Positions 29,577 to 39,794 of a stretch of 64,000 nucleotides of DNA are shown piece after piece. The DNA comes from Neobacillus sp. PS3-34. GTDB taxonomy: Bacteria > Bacillota > Bacilli > Bacillales > Cytobacillaceae. How positions within the stretch are numbered: position 1 is the stretch's first letter; each line of letters starts with the position of its first letter. A model generated the notes under the pieces. That model made no database searches and had not been told where the DNA came from. It worked only from the letters and a program-made list of their open reading frames with translations. A program made the translations under genes and the position numbers. The stretch covers positions 4,577,001 to 4,641,000 of the forward strand of contig NZ_CP133267.1 in the NCBI RefSeq assembly GCF_030915465.1, in the 5' to 3' direction.

Positions 29577-30500
29577 CTAGTTTTTAGACAAAAATGCTTC
29601 AACTTCATTAAGTGAAGGTATAGAAATTTGCGCACCATATCGGGTTACAGTAATTGCTGAAGCGGCAGTGGCATATTTTAATGCCTGCTCAACTGAAAAT
29701 CCGGTCAGGACCTTTGTAAAATATACACCTACAAAGGTATCTCCTGCAGCGGTAGTATCTACCGATTCGACTCTATATGCTGGTGTGAAATAGCTTTGCC
29801 CCGCCTTATTTCTATAAAGGCTGCCATCCTTCCCTAATGTAACAATGACCTCATTTATTCCCTTGTTCATGAGGTAATCCAATGCCAAACTTATATCCTC
29901 TTTGTTCTGAATTACCTTTCCAGATAAAGTGGATAATTCTATTTCATTCACAATTAACACATTGATATACGGAAATATTTCTTCTGATATTTGTTGAGCC
30001 GGAGCTGCGTTGTAATAGACAGGGATGTCTTGCTTTTTTGCCAGCTCCATTACATATTTAGTGGCTTCCCATGCGATTTCATTTTGAAGTAAAACTGCTG
30101 CAGGGGTAATGGCTGTAAAAAGGACTGTTTCTATATCTCTTTTGTCAATTTTCCCATTCGCGCCTTCGGATAATATAATATGATTTTCTCCCTGCTTATC
30201 AACCGTAATAAAGGCAAAACCCGAATTCGTGTCCTTTTCCAACACATAATCAACGTTCACATTATTTTCTTTTAATGATTGAACAAGGGGAAGCTGAAAC
30301 GCATCGCTCCCTACAGCACCCAGTATATAAACATCACCGCCTGATAGGGAAGCTGCAACTGCCTGGTTTGCCCCCTTACCTCCACTGCTGTACATTACTT
30401 TTTCACTTTTTAAGGTTTCTCCAGGTTTTGGATGATTCTCAACATACGTAAAAATATCCATATTAATACTGCCAACGACTAGTAGTTTTTGATTCTGCAT
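29577..30500 (-). CDS. rbsK: Ribokinase (PfkB family)
   Basis: 307 residues. It phosphorylates D-ribose (or a related pentose) at O5. Seen are the N-terminal VVGSINMDIF, the substrate motif GGKGANQAVAA near residue 41 and the catalytic anion hole DTTAAGDTFVG near 248. The gene is 20 bp after the Gfo/Idh gene and precedes rbsD. Pairing with RbsD supports a pentofuranose substrate; which pentose the GH2/GH172 substrate contains is not shown by the sequence. Confidence 0.93.
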   Translation of the reverse strand: MQNQKLLVVGSINMDIFTYVENHPKPGETLKSEKVMYSSGGKGANQAVAASLSGGDVYILGAVGSDAFQLPLVQSLKENNVNVDYVLEKDTNSGFAFITVDKQGENHIILSEGANGKIDKRDIETVLFTAITPAAVLLQNEIAWEATKYVMELAKKQDIPVYYNAAPAQQISEEIFPYINVLIVNEIELSTLSGKVIQNKEDISLALDYLMNKGINEVIVTLGKDGSLYRNKAGQSYFTPAYRVESVDTTAAGDTFVGVYFTKVLTGFSVEQALKYATAASAITVTRYGAQISIPSLNEVEAFLSKN

Positions 30501-30520
30501 GGTAAACAGCCCTTTTATCT

Positions 30521-31601
30521 CTATATTTTTTCTACCTTAACTGGCACTCCAGTATGAATGGATTCCCGAATGGCCTCTAATACCGCGATTGTTTTTCCAC
30601 CATCAATTACATCGGGATACGCCTTTTCATTGTTAACTAAGCATCGGGCAAAATACTCGGTATAATTCACAAACTCGCCGGCGTGGTGGTTAATTCCTTC
30701 AAATTGAAAATAATGATAGATATCCTCAAAATAGGACTCTACCCGTTCTGGCTCTCCCTCATATTTTACAATTGCTTCTAATTGCGGGTATTTAGCAATA
30801 AAGGTTCCCTTAGTACCATAAACACCTACTTCAATCCATGGACGATTATGATGGGGATGCTCTAGGCCATACAAGCCTAGTACTCTTCCAATTCTACCGG
30901 ATTCAAATTTCAAATTGATCACAAAGGTATCGTTTCCCTGAAATTGAGCCTGCCCCCCGATCAGAGATTGACTGGCATAAGCGAAAACTTCCTCAACATC
31001 ACCCATATACCATCGGATTAAATCAACTGGATGTGAACAACAAGCAAATAATAGATCGAAATCTCCTTCACGGGCCAAGGACGGTTGTTATAAAACCATC
31101 TCATGTCATGGACATATTGCGTTTCTACATAGCTTAACTCACCAAGTTTACCGCTTTCGAATGCCCTTCTTTGGTGCTGCATACGCCAAAGAATCTTGAG
31201 CTTTGTCCAACAAGCAGTTGATTATCTGGATATGCATTTGTAAGTTCAAGGATTTCTCTCGCTTCTGCTAAGGAGTTAACGAGCGGTTTCGTACAAATCA
31301 CATGTTTACCCGCTTCAAAGGCTATTTTTATATGTTGAATATGAAGCTGATCCGGGGTATAAATCGCAATGATGTCGACATCGTCACGATCCACCATTTC
31401 TTCAAGAAGCGTGTATCCATAAGGAACTGCGTATTCATTTTGAATCTTTTTTACTAATTCTCCGTTTACATCGCAAACGGCAACAACGGATAAATCAGGA
31501 TGTCCGTGCAGTCCCTTAACTAAGCCTTTTCCTTCCCCTAAGCCGACTACTCCGATTCCGAAGCTTTTTCCAATTTTCGTATGGCGGGCGTGCCCTTCCA
31601 T
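30521..31601 (-). pseudogene. Gfo/Idh/MocA oxidoreductase, frame-disrupted (two breaks)
   Basis: About 360 residues when joined. The N-terminal part holds the Rossmann motif GVVGLGEGKGLV and the EKP-equivalent HVICTKPLV; the C-terminal part starts again at AREGDFDLLFACCSHPVDLIRW. The 130 bp between contain one more frame reading RMQHQRRAFESGKLGE and RWFYNNRPW, which fits the family exactly. Two one-base losses (near 31185-31187 and 31075-31076, both in G/C runs) explain the three frames. It is 12 bp after the GH172 gene and 20 bp before rbsK, so it is part of that operon. Confidence 0.82.
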
Positions 31602-31613
31602 TTCATCACCTTC

Positions 31614-32738
31614 CTACTTTTCTTCGACCAAGCTGATTTGCTTTTTATATTTCCGTGGAAGCCGATCCTTCATTGGCAGCATATCAGGAAATTTTTTATG
31701 CGGTTCGAGCTGATACCAGTAAGCAGTGCTCGAATAATCATTCATCAATTTATTTGCATGGCCGTGTTCAATCGTTACCTTGATTGATTTTGAAAATTGA
31801 ATCGGGTCTTCAATATGAAAACGGTACATGGAATTTTTTCCTCGCCAAGGGTTATCTTCATCTCCGGAATTTAAGTTAATCCCGAAGTATGGAGTGCAAA
31901 ATTCATCTCTCGGGCAAAAAGCCGTATTAAAGTAATCCTCTGTTCCTGTTCCATGGATGGAGGGCATCTTTTCACCATCGATAAAGATCATGTCATCGCC
32001 CTCTCCGTACCAGTTATTTTTCTCCTGGGCAAAACAGTCAATATTTAAATTACAGCCTACATAATGCCCCTTGCCTTCAGCTTCCAGGATAATATAATTA
32101 TCCTCACCCGTTAAATTCGGCTGCTTCCAAAGGACATCAAATAAATATTGCTGCCCCTCTTTTGTCGCCCCAAGCGGTTCTTGAAGAGGCATTTCCGCCC
32201 CCCATGTACCCGTGGCATTTTCTCTTCTCCATTGGGCATGAAAGCGACCAATATTGTCCTCCAGCTTTTCATATTCTTCATAATCGATATAAAAATAAAA
32301 ATTAAGCTGTGATTCACATTCATTCACGATTTCAATTTTGGCGGCTGATGAATACGGCATGGAAAAGAAGCTATTAAACCCTCTCCCTTTATCTGGCCCC
32401 ATGACAAGCGGCAGGGACCAAAAATCCTTGCTCATCCCATGGCCTATTCCAAAAAAATCACCAATCGGCACTTCAACGCTTGGATGTTCTTCACCGTCCC
32501 AAAACATCCGAATTAGCACCTTCCGGAGAAAGAATTCTTCTCCAGAAGGCGGGAACATCGTACACCAAATATGCCGAATGGAACCTGCCCCTTGAATGTC
32601 GGCGATTATCCTCGTTTCTCCTGCGGCAATTTCATACCAGTCATAATTTCCGCCAGTCCGGTCATAACTGGATATTCTTCCGCGTTTACAATTCCTGATC
32701 CTGGCCAAATCTGCCAGCGAGCTATATCCCATTCCCAT
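31614..32738 (-). CDS. DUF2961 (GH172) family glycosidase-like protein
   Basis: 374 residues from the ATG at 32738 (GGGGG 11 bases upstream; the TTG at 32747 is too close to that site). The conserved GTGTEDYFNTAFCP near residue 260, YDWYEIAAGETRIIADIQGAG near the start and SIRHIWCTM are typical of DUF2961, now glycoside hydrolase family 172. Characterised members act on furanosides (alpha-D-fructofuranose dianhydrides, alpha-D-arabinofuranosides); the GTEDY Glu is in the active-site region. No signal peptide. Its position beside RbsK/RbsD suggests release of a pentofuranose. Confidence 0.8.
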   Translation of the reverse strand: MGMGYSSLADLARIRNCKRGRISSYDRTGGNYDWYEIAAGETRIIADIQGAGSIRHIWCTMFPPSGEEFFLRKVLIRMFWDGEEHPSVEVPIGDFFGIGHGMSKDFWSLPLVMGPDKGRGFNSFFSMPYSSAAKIEIVNECESQLNFYFYIDYEEYEKLEDNIGRFHAQWRRENATGTWGAEMPLQEPLGATKEGQQYLFDVLWKQPNLTGEDNYIILEAEGKGHYVGCNLNIDCFAQEKNNWYGEGDDMIFIDGEKMPSIHGTGTEDYFNTAFCPRDEFCTPYFGINLNSGDEDNPWRGKNSMYRFHIEDPIQFSKSIKVTIEHGHANKLMNDYSSTAYWYQLEPHKKFPDMLPMKDRLPRKYKKQISLVEEK

Positions 32739-32754
32739 AAATTCCAAATCCCCC

Positions 32755-35477
32755 TTAGCTTTCTATCAGATAGTTAATAATACTTTCTAATAAATACAGT
32801 CCTGCCGGGTTATATCTGATACCAGATGGCTGTGCACCTAATCCGCCCTCAAAGCGGAGAGTGGTCGCAATTAATTTCCCATCGCCAATTTGAGCTTCGA
32901 ATAAATAATTAGACAGCTCAAATGTCCTTGCATCAAGGCGGTCAATTAACGGGCTATTCTCTGGAAGAGACGAGCGATCAAATGCTGTATCTGAAGCTAC
33001 CCCATACAGTGCCATACCGGTATGATTTTCGTGTGGAAAGCAATCGACAACGAGATGGGAATGGAATAATTGAATGGATTCCCTCCAAAAAGGCAGATTA
33101 TTGATAGGAAATTCCCCTTCACCCCTTTGAATATAGAGGACCTTTCCACCTTGCTTCATATATTCATAGTGATGTGACTGCAGTAAAGAGGTGACGATCA
33201 CTTTTGGTTTTGAAGAATTTTCATCTTCAACTGAAGAATGCGCTAAATCACTATATATTTTTTCAAGTCCTGAGAGAAGATGTAAGGGATCATTGATGAG
33301 AATTTGTGAGCTCACTGGTTTGAGAAGCTCCTTAGGAAAAATCCAAAACGGCCATTCATTTGTGATTTCAGCTGTTCCGCCGCTGAGTTTAACACTTAAC
33401 AGTATTTTTGTTGGTTTAGTGACTTCTGGCAAAATGACCTCGGCTATTCCTGCTTCCTTTGCCTCACCAGGTGTTAAAATAATATTGGATATTTCCCCTG
33501 AAGCAATCATGTCTTCATTTTCGACTTTCAATTTCCATGTCAGGCATGCATTTTTAAGAGTGAAAGAATCATAGTGTGAAATGAATAAGTGGGGTCTGAA
33601 GTTGTCATTTGAGTAGTAATTGTTAGAATCCCAGTTGATTAAACGGTCTCCGCCATTAACCCAGTTTCTGCGATTATCCCAGGTTAAGGAAATGACAGTG
33701 GCGTTATTGAATTGTTTAAATGCTGTTGGTTTATGATTTGGATTTCCGAAATCGTCAAAGATAGAACTTGTCGCAATCGGATTCCCTTTGATTGACGTTA
33801 ATACATAGCCGGTTACCTTTTGGTAGGACCGAACCAGTTCCAATACCGCCTTTCTATAAACAAAAGCGCTGTGATTCGCATTTTCGACTATCTGTTGGGC
33901 TGAAAAAGGCAGGTTTAATAGGCCATTTTTTCTTCCTGTCGATACCAATGCCAGCGTTCTTCAATTGAACCTGGATTTTCGACGGTGTCATTTTTTAGCC
34001 ACCAAGGAAGTTCTCCATTGTATTGCTGTTTTACTTTTTCGATATCCCTGAAAACATCATAGTCACAAAACTCTCCAAAAACCCATGGTTTTTCCTCTCT
34101 CCAGGAGCCTGCGAATTGATTGATTAAATCCCGATAAAAATGAACATCATTGTAAAAATGATAATCATAAAAATCCGCATATTCCTTTAACAGGCCACCA
34201 TAACATTCTCCAGATCCACTATTGTCTCTAATGATGGCGTTATTCGTTAATTTTTTGGCCGTTTCATACAGATTCGAGAGAAACTCCGCATTTACGGAAT
34301 GATCAAGCTCACAACCGAGAGTCCAAAGAATAATAGATGGATGGTTACGAATCTCCTTTATAATCCGTTCATACTGATAATTCACTCTGTTATAAAATTC
34401 GTCGGAAATCTTCGGCAGCCACATTGGAAGCTCCTGCCAAATAAAGATTCCCATTTCATCAGCGATTTCAAAATAATCCTTCGTAGGAACATATAAGCAA
34501 TGTTTTACAAGATTGAATCCGCATTCTTTTACCTTGGTAAGTTCTGCACGAATTTCTTCACGAGTAGGGATTGGCGCAATCGTTTCAGAGTACCAGCCCC
34601 AATGCAGGACACCACGCAAATATAAAGGGCTTCCGTTTAAATAAATATGATCCCCTTCAATATGTACCTTCTTCATACCAAACCTTGTATGATCAGTAAA
34701 AATTTCTCTTTCTTCCAGGACTGCCTTTGTTTCCAATGTATATAAATGAGGTGTGTCTGGATTCCAAAGCTGAATATCATTCATCAGATTGATAGTCATA
34801 GAGTGATTTGTAAGCTGGTGAACTTCAGGTACCGTTAACGTTTTTGTGATCGTTTGTTCAAGGCTGCCATTTGGATTAAAAAGTGAGAACTGAACCTCCA
34901 TTTCCTGTTGTTTGAATGAATGATTTTTAAGATCAAATTCAACTTCTATTTTTCCTTCTTTTACATCAGGTTTTACAAAAATATCCTCTAAAGTAACAGG
35001 TGGCATTAATTTAACCGTGACTGGCTTCCATATCCCACCAAAAATGACCCCGACATCCGGGAAAAAACCCGCAAGACATTCCCTAATTGGGAAACGATCG
35101 CCTTGTTTGTAAACTTTAACGAGTAATTCATTCTGCTCGGAAAAATCAATGTTATTCGTTACATCCAGTTCAAACCCATTCCAACCACCCTCATGGAAAC
35201 CAATACTTATTCCATTAAGCCATACTTCACAATAATAATTGACTCCTTCAAAATGAACGGATATTGCATTCCCTTGCCAGTCTTCCGGAACGGAAAACCG
35301 TTTCCGGTACCACACTGGGCCATCCGATTTTTTATCTTTGTCCGTCTGCTCCCAACAGCCTGGAACAGAAATTTTGTTCCAATCGCTAATTGATGCAATT
35401 TCTTTACTGCTCTCGATTGGTTCAGAAAAATTAACATAGACATCCCATTCACCTGATAAATTTACTTTGTTATCCAT
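32755..35477 (-). pseudogene. GH2 family glycoside hydrolase, frame-disrupted
   Basis: About 906 residues when joined. The break is in a run of six A (33926-33931); seven restore RWHWYRQEEKNGLLNLPF. The first part has the jelly-roll sugar-binding domain (VPGCWEQTD, WLNGISIGFHEGGW), an immunoglobulin-like domain and the TIM barrel with acid/base Glu in WTLGCELDH and the nucleophile Glu in WVFGEFCDYD. The second part holds the end of the barrel and C-terminal beta domains. GH2 enzymes include beta-galactosidases, beta-glucuronidases and beta-mannosidases; the exact sugar is not readable. Start at 35477 with GGGGG. No signal peptide. Confidence 0.85.
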
Positions 35478-35496
35478 GAAGTATCCCCCAGTTAAT

Positions 35497-36489
35497 TTAT
35501 TTTTTTGTTGATTTCCGGATGATGAGTTTTACAGGCAGTTCAAAGGTTTTATTTTCATTTAGTTCTCTTTTTATTTTTTGAATTAAAACATCGGTAGCCA
35601 GCGCACCCATTTCATAGATTGGCTGTGCAATCGTTGTGATACCAGGCTCTGTATATTCGGTAAGCTGGATTCCATCAAACCCGCAAATCGCCACTTGCTC
35701 CGGTACCTTTATACCCATGTGGAGCAACTCCTTCAATGCACCAAGAGCCATCAAATCATTGCCGGCAAAAACCCCATCAATGTCGGGATTTGAGATAAGC
35801 AGTCTTTTCATCGCTTCTCTTCCGCCTTTTATATCAAATCCGCCTTCTTCAATGAAAGAGTCATTGAACCAGTCAAAATGTGAAACCATTTCTGTATATC
35901 CTATTAATCTTTCATGAGCCGGATTTACAATCTTTGGACCTGAGATATGAGCTATTTTCTTACAGCCAACATCTAATAAATGCTTAACTGCAACCTGCGC
36001 ACCCTCCGTATTTTGCGCTCTAACGATGCTGCAGTTGTTATTCGTAAATGGGCGGTCAAGCAAAACAACAGGAATTTTAGAACTCTGTAATTTCTTTATC
36101 GTCTCCTCCTCAACCGTGTTTGAAACGATAATCAACCCATCAATACTCTTTTTCTGCATTACATCAATATACGATTTTTCCTTTTTCTCGAGATTATCCG
36201 AATTACAAAGGAAGACATTAAATTGGTGCTGCTGCGCTATATCCTCAACTGCTCTGGCAAGCTCAGGAAAAAACGGGTTTGAAATATCTGGCAAAATTAA
36301 AGAGATTGTCTTCATCGTTTTTCCAGCTAAGCCCCTTGCCACAGGGCTTGGTTCGAAATTAAGCTCTTTCATCGTTTGCATGACTGTATTTTCAGTGTCC
36401 TTGTTTACATAGCCATTTTTATTTAAGACACGTGAAACCGTTGCTACTGATACTCCGGCCATTTTAGCCACATCTCTTATCGTCGTCAT
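35497..36489 (-). CDS. LacI family transcriptional regulator (GH2 operon)
   Basis: 330 residues, start at 36489 with GAGG seven bases upstream. The helix-turn-helix TTIRDVAKMAGVSVATVSRV is followed by the sugar-sensing domain (ISLILPDISNPFFPELA, GVFAGNDLMALGALKEL, ICGFDGIQLTEY). It is the first gene of the GH2-GH172-Gfo/Idh-rbsKD operon, 19 bp before GH2, and probably controls it and itself through the palindrome at 36504-36517. Confidence 0.93.
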   Translation of the reverse strand: MTTIRDVAKMAGVSVATVSRVLNKNGYVNKDTENTVMQTMKELNFEPSPVARGLAGKTMKTISLILPDISNPFFPELARAVEDIAQQHQFNVFLCNSDNLEKKEKSYIDVMQKKSIDGLIIVSNTVEEETIKKLQSSKIPVVLLDRPFTNNNCSIVRAQNTEGAQVAVKHLLDVGCKKIAHISGPKIVNPAHERLIGYTEMVSHFDWFNDSFIEEGGFDIKGGREAMKRLLISNPDIDGVFAGNDLMALGALKELLHMGIKVPEQVAICGFDGIQLTEYTEPGITTIAQPIYEMGALATDVLIQKIKRELNENKTFELPVKLIIRKSTKK

Positions 36490-36503
36490 TCATTCACCTC
36501 ATA

Positions 36504-36517
36504 TGTAACCGGTTACA
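36504..36517. promoter_or_regulatory. LacI-type operator of the GH2 operon
   Basis: Perfect 14-bp palindrome TGTAACCGGTTACA, 15 bp before the regulator's start codon. It is different from the AAACGTTT-type sites near galK, as expected for a second LacI-type protein. Confidence 0.75.
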
Positions 36518-36773
36518 CACCGGCATAAAAAAAGAAAAATTAGGATTTTTTTCAATTATAATGCTAAAGGTTCGTATTGACAACTGAAAAAGCTAAATAT
36601 TTTTAATTTTCTAATTTATATGTATCGATGATTTTATTATGAAAAATAATTAAATTTTTGTCCAAATTTAGGTTACTTCTATGTGTATTTACCCCACTTG
36701 CTTTTACCCTCGAAAAGGAAAATTCACATGCTCGTAGAATTAATAGGGGATAAAGTTTAGAAAGGCTGAAAAT

Positions 36774-37622
36774 ATGATGGACAAGGAATCTATTAAGGAA
36801 TTGATGGACAAGGGTATTATTCCAAACGAAATAAAGAGTGAAAAATCATTAAGCGGAGGTACGGTGAGTGAATTAGTACTTCTGGAATTCAATGATGGCG
36901 CCAAAAGAGTGATAAAGTCCAATGAACCGCATGTTATTGAAGCTGAGGCTATGTTCCTGGAACATTATCAAAATATCGAGCTACTGCCTCAGGTATATTA
37001 TGTGGATCCATCACACAAATTCATGCTGTATTCATTCATCGAAGGATCCGTCACGTTTAATACAAAAAATAAAGAGAAGACACTGAGGGAACTTGTAACT
37101 TCAGTAATCAACCAATACGAACATATTTCAAATCCCAATGGTTGGGGCTGGGCAGATGAATTATCCCCTTCCTGGGTGGATTTTCTTTTATCACGGCTAA
37201 ATGAGTCAAGTGCAATCCTGGATAACACACTGCCAGCAGAGGATGAAAAATTAGTCCGAGCTATCATTGGAAAACTCCATTCAGACAACGCAGAGAGTCT
37301 TCCCTGCCTTCTGCACGGTGATTTCGGGTTCCATAATTTTATATTTGAAGATCATATACTATGTGGCGTGATTGATCCTACACCCGTTTATGGTCAACCG
37401 CTTTATGATTTAATCTATGCCTTCTGCTCTACACCCGACGGATTAACAAAGGAAACGATTGAATCAGCAGCAAGCCTTCTAAATGAATCGAAAAGCGGAC
37501 AAGACTTATATGAGGAAGTACTGGTAGGGTTATTCTTCAGGATCGCTTCTTGTATTAAGCACCATCCGTACGATTTAAAACAGTACTTGGAGGCATGGAG
37601 TTATTGGAAAGAAATTGTATAA
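36774..37622 (+). CDS. APH-fold phosphotransferase (aminoglycoside/choline kinase-like)
   Basis: 282 residues. The Brenner motif LLHGDFGFHNF (near residue 180) and the metal-binding stretch GVIDPTPVYGQPLYDL are typical of the APH/choline kinase superfamily, which uses ATP to phosphorylate small molecules. The N-terminal lobe is ordinary for the group (SGGTVSELVLLEF). The substrate cannot be assigned; homologues are often annotated as fructosamine kinase-like or antibiotic phosphotransferases without proof. Monocistronic, followed by a terminator shared with catE. Confidence 0.8.
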   Translation: MMDKESIKELMDKGIIPNEIKSEKSLSGGTVSELVLLEFNDGAKRVIKSNEPHVIEAEAMFLEHYQNIELLPQVYYVDPSHKFMLYSFIEGSVTFNTKNKEKTLRELVTSVINQYEHISNPNGWGWADELSPSWVDFLLSRLNESSAILDNTLPAEDEKLVRAIIGKLHSDNAESLPCLLHGDFGFHNFIFEDHILCGVIDPTPVYGQPLYDLIYAFCSTPDGLTKETIESAASLLNESKSGQDLYEEVLVGLFFRIASCIKHHPYDLKQYLEAWSYWKEIV

Positions 37623-37629
37623 GGATAAA

Positions 37630-37677
37630 AAACTAAGGCATCCGCCGAGTACTTTGACGAATGCCTTAGTTTCCTTA
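37630..37677. terminator. Bidirectional terminator between the APH-fold gene and catE
   Basis: Arms ACTAAGGCAT and ATGCCTTAGT around a loop. T-rich tails follow on both strands, stronger on the minus strand. The two genes converge here. Confidence 0.85.
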
Positions 37678-37746
37678 TTAATTGATTGCTGTTTTTCAAT
37701 CATGTCTATAATCGTGTTTCACCGACCAACTATACTTATTTTCTAA

Positions 37747-38595
37747 TTAAACCAGCAGTTGTATACGATTCCCTGAAGGGTCTGCGGTAATGAAGACACC
37801 ATCTTCCTCTTTTACCGATGCCCCCATACCCACTAATTCGTTGATCACATTTTTTCGAGCATCCTCACTTGGAAGCACAATTGAGAACCAATTTAACCCG
37901 ACGCTATTTTCTGAAGGAGCAGGAGCACCCTCCCCTGCCCAAGTATTTAAACCGATATGATGATGATAATTACCTGTAGAAATAAAAAGAGCCTGGTTGC
38001 CAAAATGATTTACAACATTGAAACCTAAACCCTTAACATAAAATTCTTCCGTATTATTTAAATCAGATACGTGCAAATGGATATGCCCAATGATAGTCCC
38101 TTCAGGGAGACCATTCCATTGCATACCTTTACCTTCTGCCAAGATGCTTCTTGCATCCAGTTGCTCCGTCGCCATTGCCACTTCCCCGTTTTTCCAGTCC
38201 CATGTTGAGGCTGGCCTATCCCAATATATCTCTATCCCATTGTCATCCGGATCCTGTAAGTAAAGAGCTTCACTTACATAATGATCTGCTGCTCCCAGTG
38301 GATAATTGAGCTGAATAAGATGCTCCAATACCCTCCCCAAATCAGAACGTTGTGGTAAAAGAATGGCGAAATGATACAGTCCTGTAGTATTTCGTTGTTT
38401 TGAGACAGCCCTTGCCGGTTGTTCCAGCGTTAACATTGGTGTTTTACCATCTGCAGTAAGTTTAGCTGTTGTGGCGGTTTGTTCTAGTATTTTAAATCCG
38501 ACAACATTTTGATAAAAGATAAGTGAACGTTCTAAATTGGAAACCTTTAAATCCACCTGGCTTACAAATGTGTTTGGCTTGCCATGAAAATTCAT
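37747..38595 (-). CDS. catE: Catechol 2,3-dioxygenase-like VOC protein (CatE type)
   Basis: 282 residues with two VOC (glyoxalase/bleomycin) domains. The pattern closely follows Bacillus CatE: NTTGLYHFAILLPQRSDLGR, EALYLQDPDDNGIEIYWDRP, GHIHLHVSDL and GNYHHHIGLNTWAGEGAP. CatE cleaves catechol, protecting the cell from catechols and hydroquinones. The metal ligands His and Glu of the C-terminal domain appear to be in HIHLHV and YHHHIGL. Start at 38595 with AGGAGGGG. No partner gene of the catDE type is seen next to it. Confidence 0.8.
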   Translation of the reverse strand: MNFHGKPNTFVSQVDLKVSNLERSLIFYQNVVGFKILEQTATTAKLTADGKTPMLTLEQPARAVSKQRNTTGLYHFAILLPQRSDLGRVLEHLIQLNYPLGAADHYVSEALYLQDPDDNGIEIYWDRPASTWDWKNGEVAMATEQLDARSILAEGKGMQWNGLPEGTIIGHIHLHVSDLNNTEEFYVKGLGFNVVNHFGNQALFISTGNYHHHIGLNTWAGEGAPAPSENSVGLNWFSIVLPSEDARKNVINELVGMGASVKEEDGVFITADPSGNRIQLLV

Positions 38596-38795
38596 TCTTA
38601 TTCCCCTCCTGTCATATGATTTTCATTAACCTTCAACTTATTCTTATTATTTTTTTCAAAGTTTACGTCATGGTACCCCTTTTTTCAAGTAAGAGGTTTT
38701 GTATTCGAAAATTATTAATATAAGAATAGGAATATACTGCTTAATTTTTTCTTTACTCTCATTACGGGGTATCTTAAATAGTAATAACCGCATAA

Positions 38796-38830
38796 ATTAA
38801 AAAAGCCGAACATGCTGTAACATGTCCGGT
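38796..38830 (-). terminator. Terminator after the GNAT gene
   Basis: Minus-strand arms CCGGACATG and CATGTTCGG with six T afterwards. A second hairpin (38833-38866, arms AATCCACC and GGTGGAATT) precedes it and is followed by T7 on the plus strand. The rest of the 38596-38891 gap is AT-rich with no visible gene. Confidence 0.8.
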
Positions 38831-38891
38831 TAATTCCACCTGAGCCGCAAACTCAAGGGTGGATTATTTTTTTGATATTTTTGAGATTTTC

Positions 38892-39386
38892 CTACAGCAG
38901 CTTCGCCATATAAAACTCATTTACAAATTTTCCATCAACAAAGAGGGAATCATTTTTTGTACCTTCAATCAGAAAGCCCATTTTTTCATATAAACTTCTG
39001 CCCGCAATATTATGCTCGATTACGGTCAGCTCGAGGCGGCGGATTTGTTTGCTTTTTGCCCATGCCTCTAATTTCTGGAAGAGCATCGTTCCTACACCAT
39101 TTCCTCTAAAAGCTTCGCCAACACCAACAGCTACATGGACAGAATGTCGAATTCTATTAATATTATTTCCCATTGCAAATAGAAAGCCAACCAATTCGCC
39201 GTTCTCTTCCGCCAGAAATATGGCTGAATTGTCTTCTGCTTCCATGGATTCGATTAACCTCCTTTGCTTTTCTTCTGTCGTGTTCCTTTCCCCTGGATCA
39301 TATAGCATAAAATTTGATTCCTCGACTTGCATCCTTAAATTCAATAAATTTAAAGCATCGCCCTGAACTGCCTTCCTTATAATCAT
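38892..39386 (-). CDS. GNAT family N-acetyltransferase
   Basis: 164 residues. The acetyl-CoA binding motif VGVGEAFRGNGVGTML (R/Q-x-x-G-x-G/A type) lies near residue 90, followed by the conserved LTVIEHNIAGRSLYEKMGF. The N-terminal IRKAVQGDALNLLNL is the usual first strand and helix of GNAT enzymes. The acceptor is unknown. It has its own ribosome site (GGGGGAG) and terminator, so it is probably a single-gene unit. Confidence 0.9.
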   Translation of the reverse strand: MIIRKAVQGDALNLLNLRMQVEESNFMLYDPGERNTTEEKQRRLIESMEAEDNSAIFLAEENGELVGFLFAMGNNINRIRHSVHVAVGVGEAFRGNGVGTMLFQKLEAWAKSKQIRRLELTVIEHNIAGRSLYEKMGFLIEGTKNDSLFVDGKFVNEFYMAKLL

Positions 39387-39487
39387 TTAATCTCCCCCAT
39401 AAACGCTCTATTAACTATTTCTTATAAAATGAAGGAATTCCTCCTATTTCCTAAGTGAAAATATAGTATAAAGATTAAATTTCCAAT

Positions 39488-39515
39488 AAGCCCGCACTGG
39501 ATATAGTGCGGGCTT
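39488..39515 (-). terminator. Terminator after the symporter operon
   Basis: Arms AAGCCCGCACT and AGTGCGGGCTT with a 6-nt loop. It lies 80 bp beyond the small membrane protein gene on the minus strand. The T tail is modest. Confidence 0.75.
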
Positions 39516-39596
39516 TCTTATTCTCAACTTTTTAAATAGTATATTTCTTTTTTGAAAAAATTCGCATAGTGCCTGCGGATTTTGAAGCTTAAAAAC

Positions 39597-39794
39597 TTAA
39601 TTCTTCCCTTCTAGCTGATATGAATCATTTTTCAACAATAATAAAGATCCGGCACATACTATTGCTCCTAAGAGTGCCTCCCCTGGAAAGGCATATTCAG
39701 CCATCCACTTCAATTGCTCAATCCCAAGTACTGCCTGGGGAGCTACCATCATCCACATTCCAATCGCAAATAATAGATATCCAACTATTTTCAT
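39597..39794 (-). CDS. Small membrane protein coupled to the symporter
   Basis: 65 residues with two hydrophobic helices (YLLFAIGMWMMVAPQAVLG and ALLGAIVCAGSLLLL). Its ATG overlaps the stop of the symporter gene in ATGA form, which implies translational coupling. I do not recognise a family. A role as an accessory subunit of the transporter is an inference from the coupling only. Confidence 0.7.
   Translation of the reverse strand: MKIVGYLLFAIGMWMMVAPQAVLGIEQLKWMAEYAFPGEALLGAIVCAGSLLLLKNDSYQLEGKN

Noticed and set aside
30521..31601. Two independent small dehydrogenase genes
   Set aside because: The pieces are N- and C-terminal halves of one Gfo/Idh protein; the 130 bp between translate to the missing middle part in a third frame.
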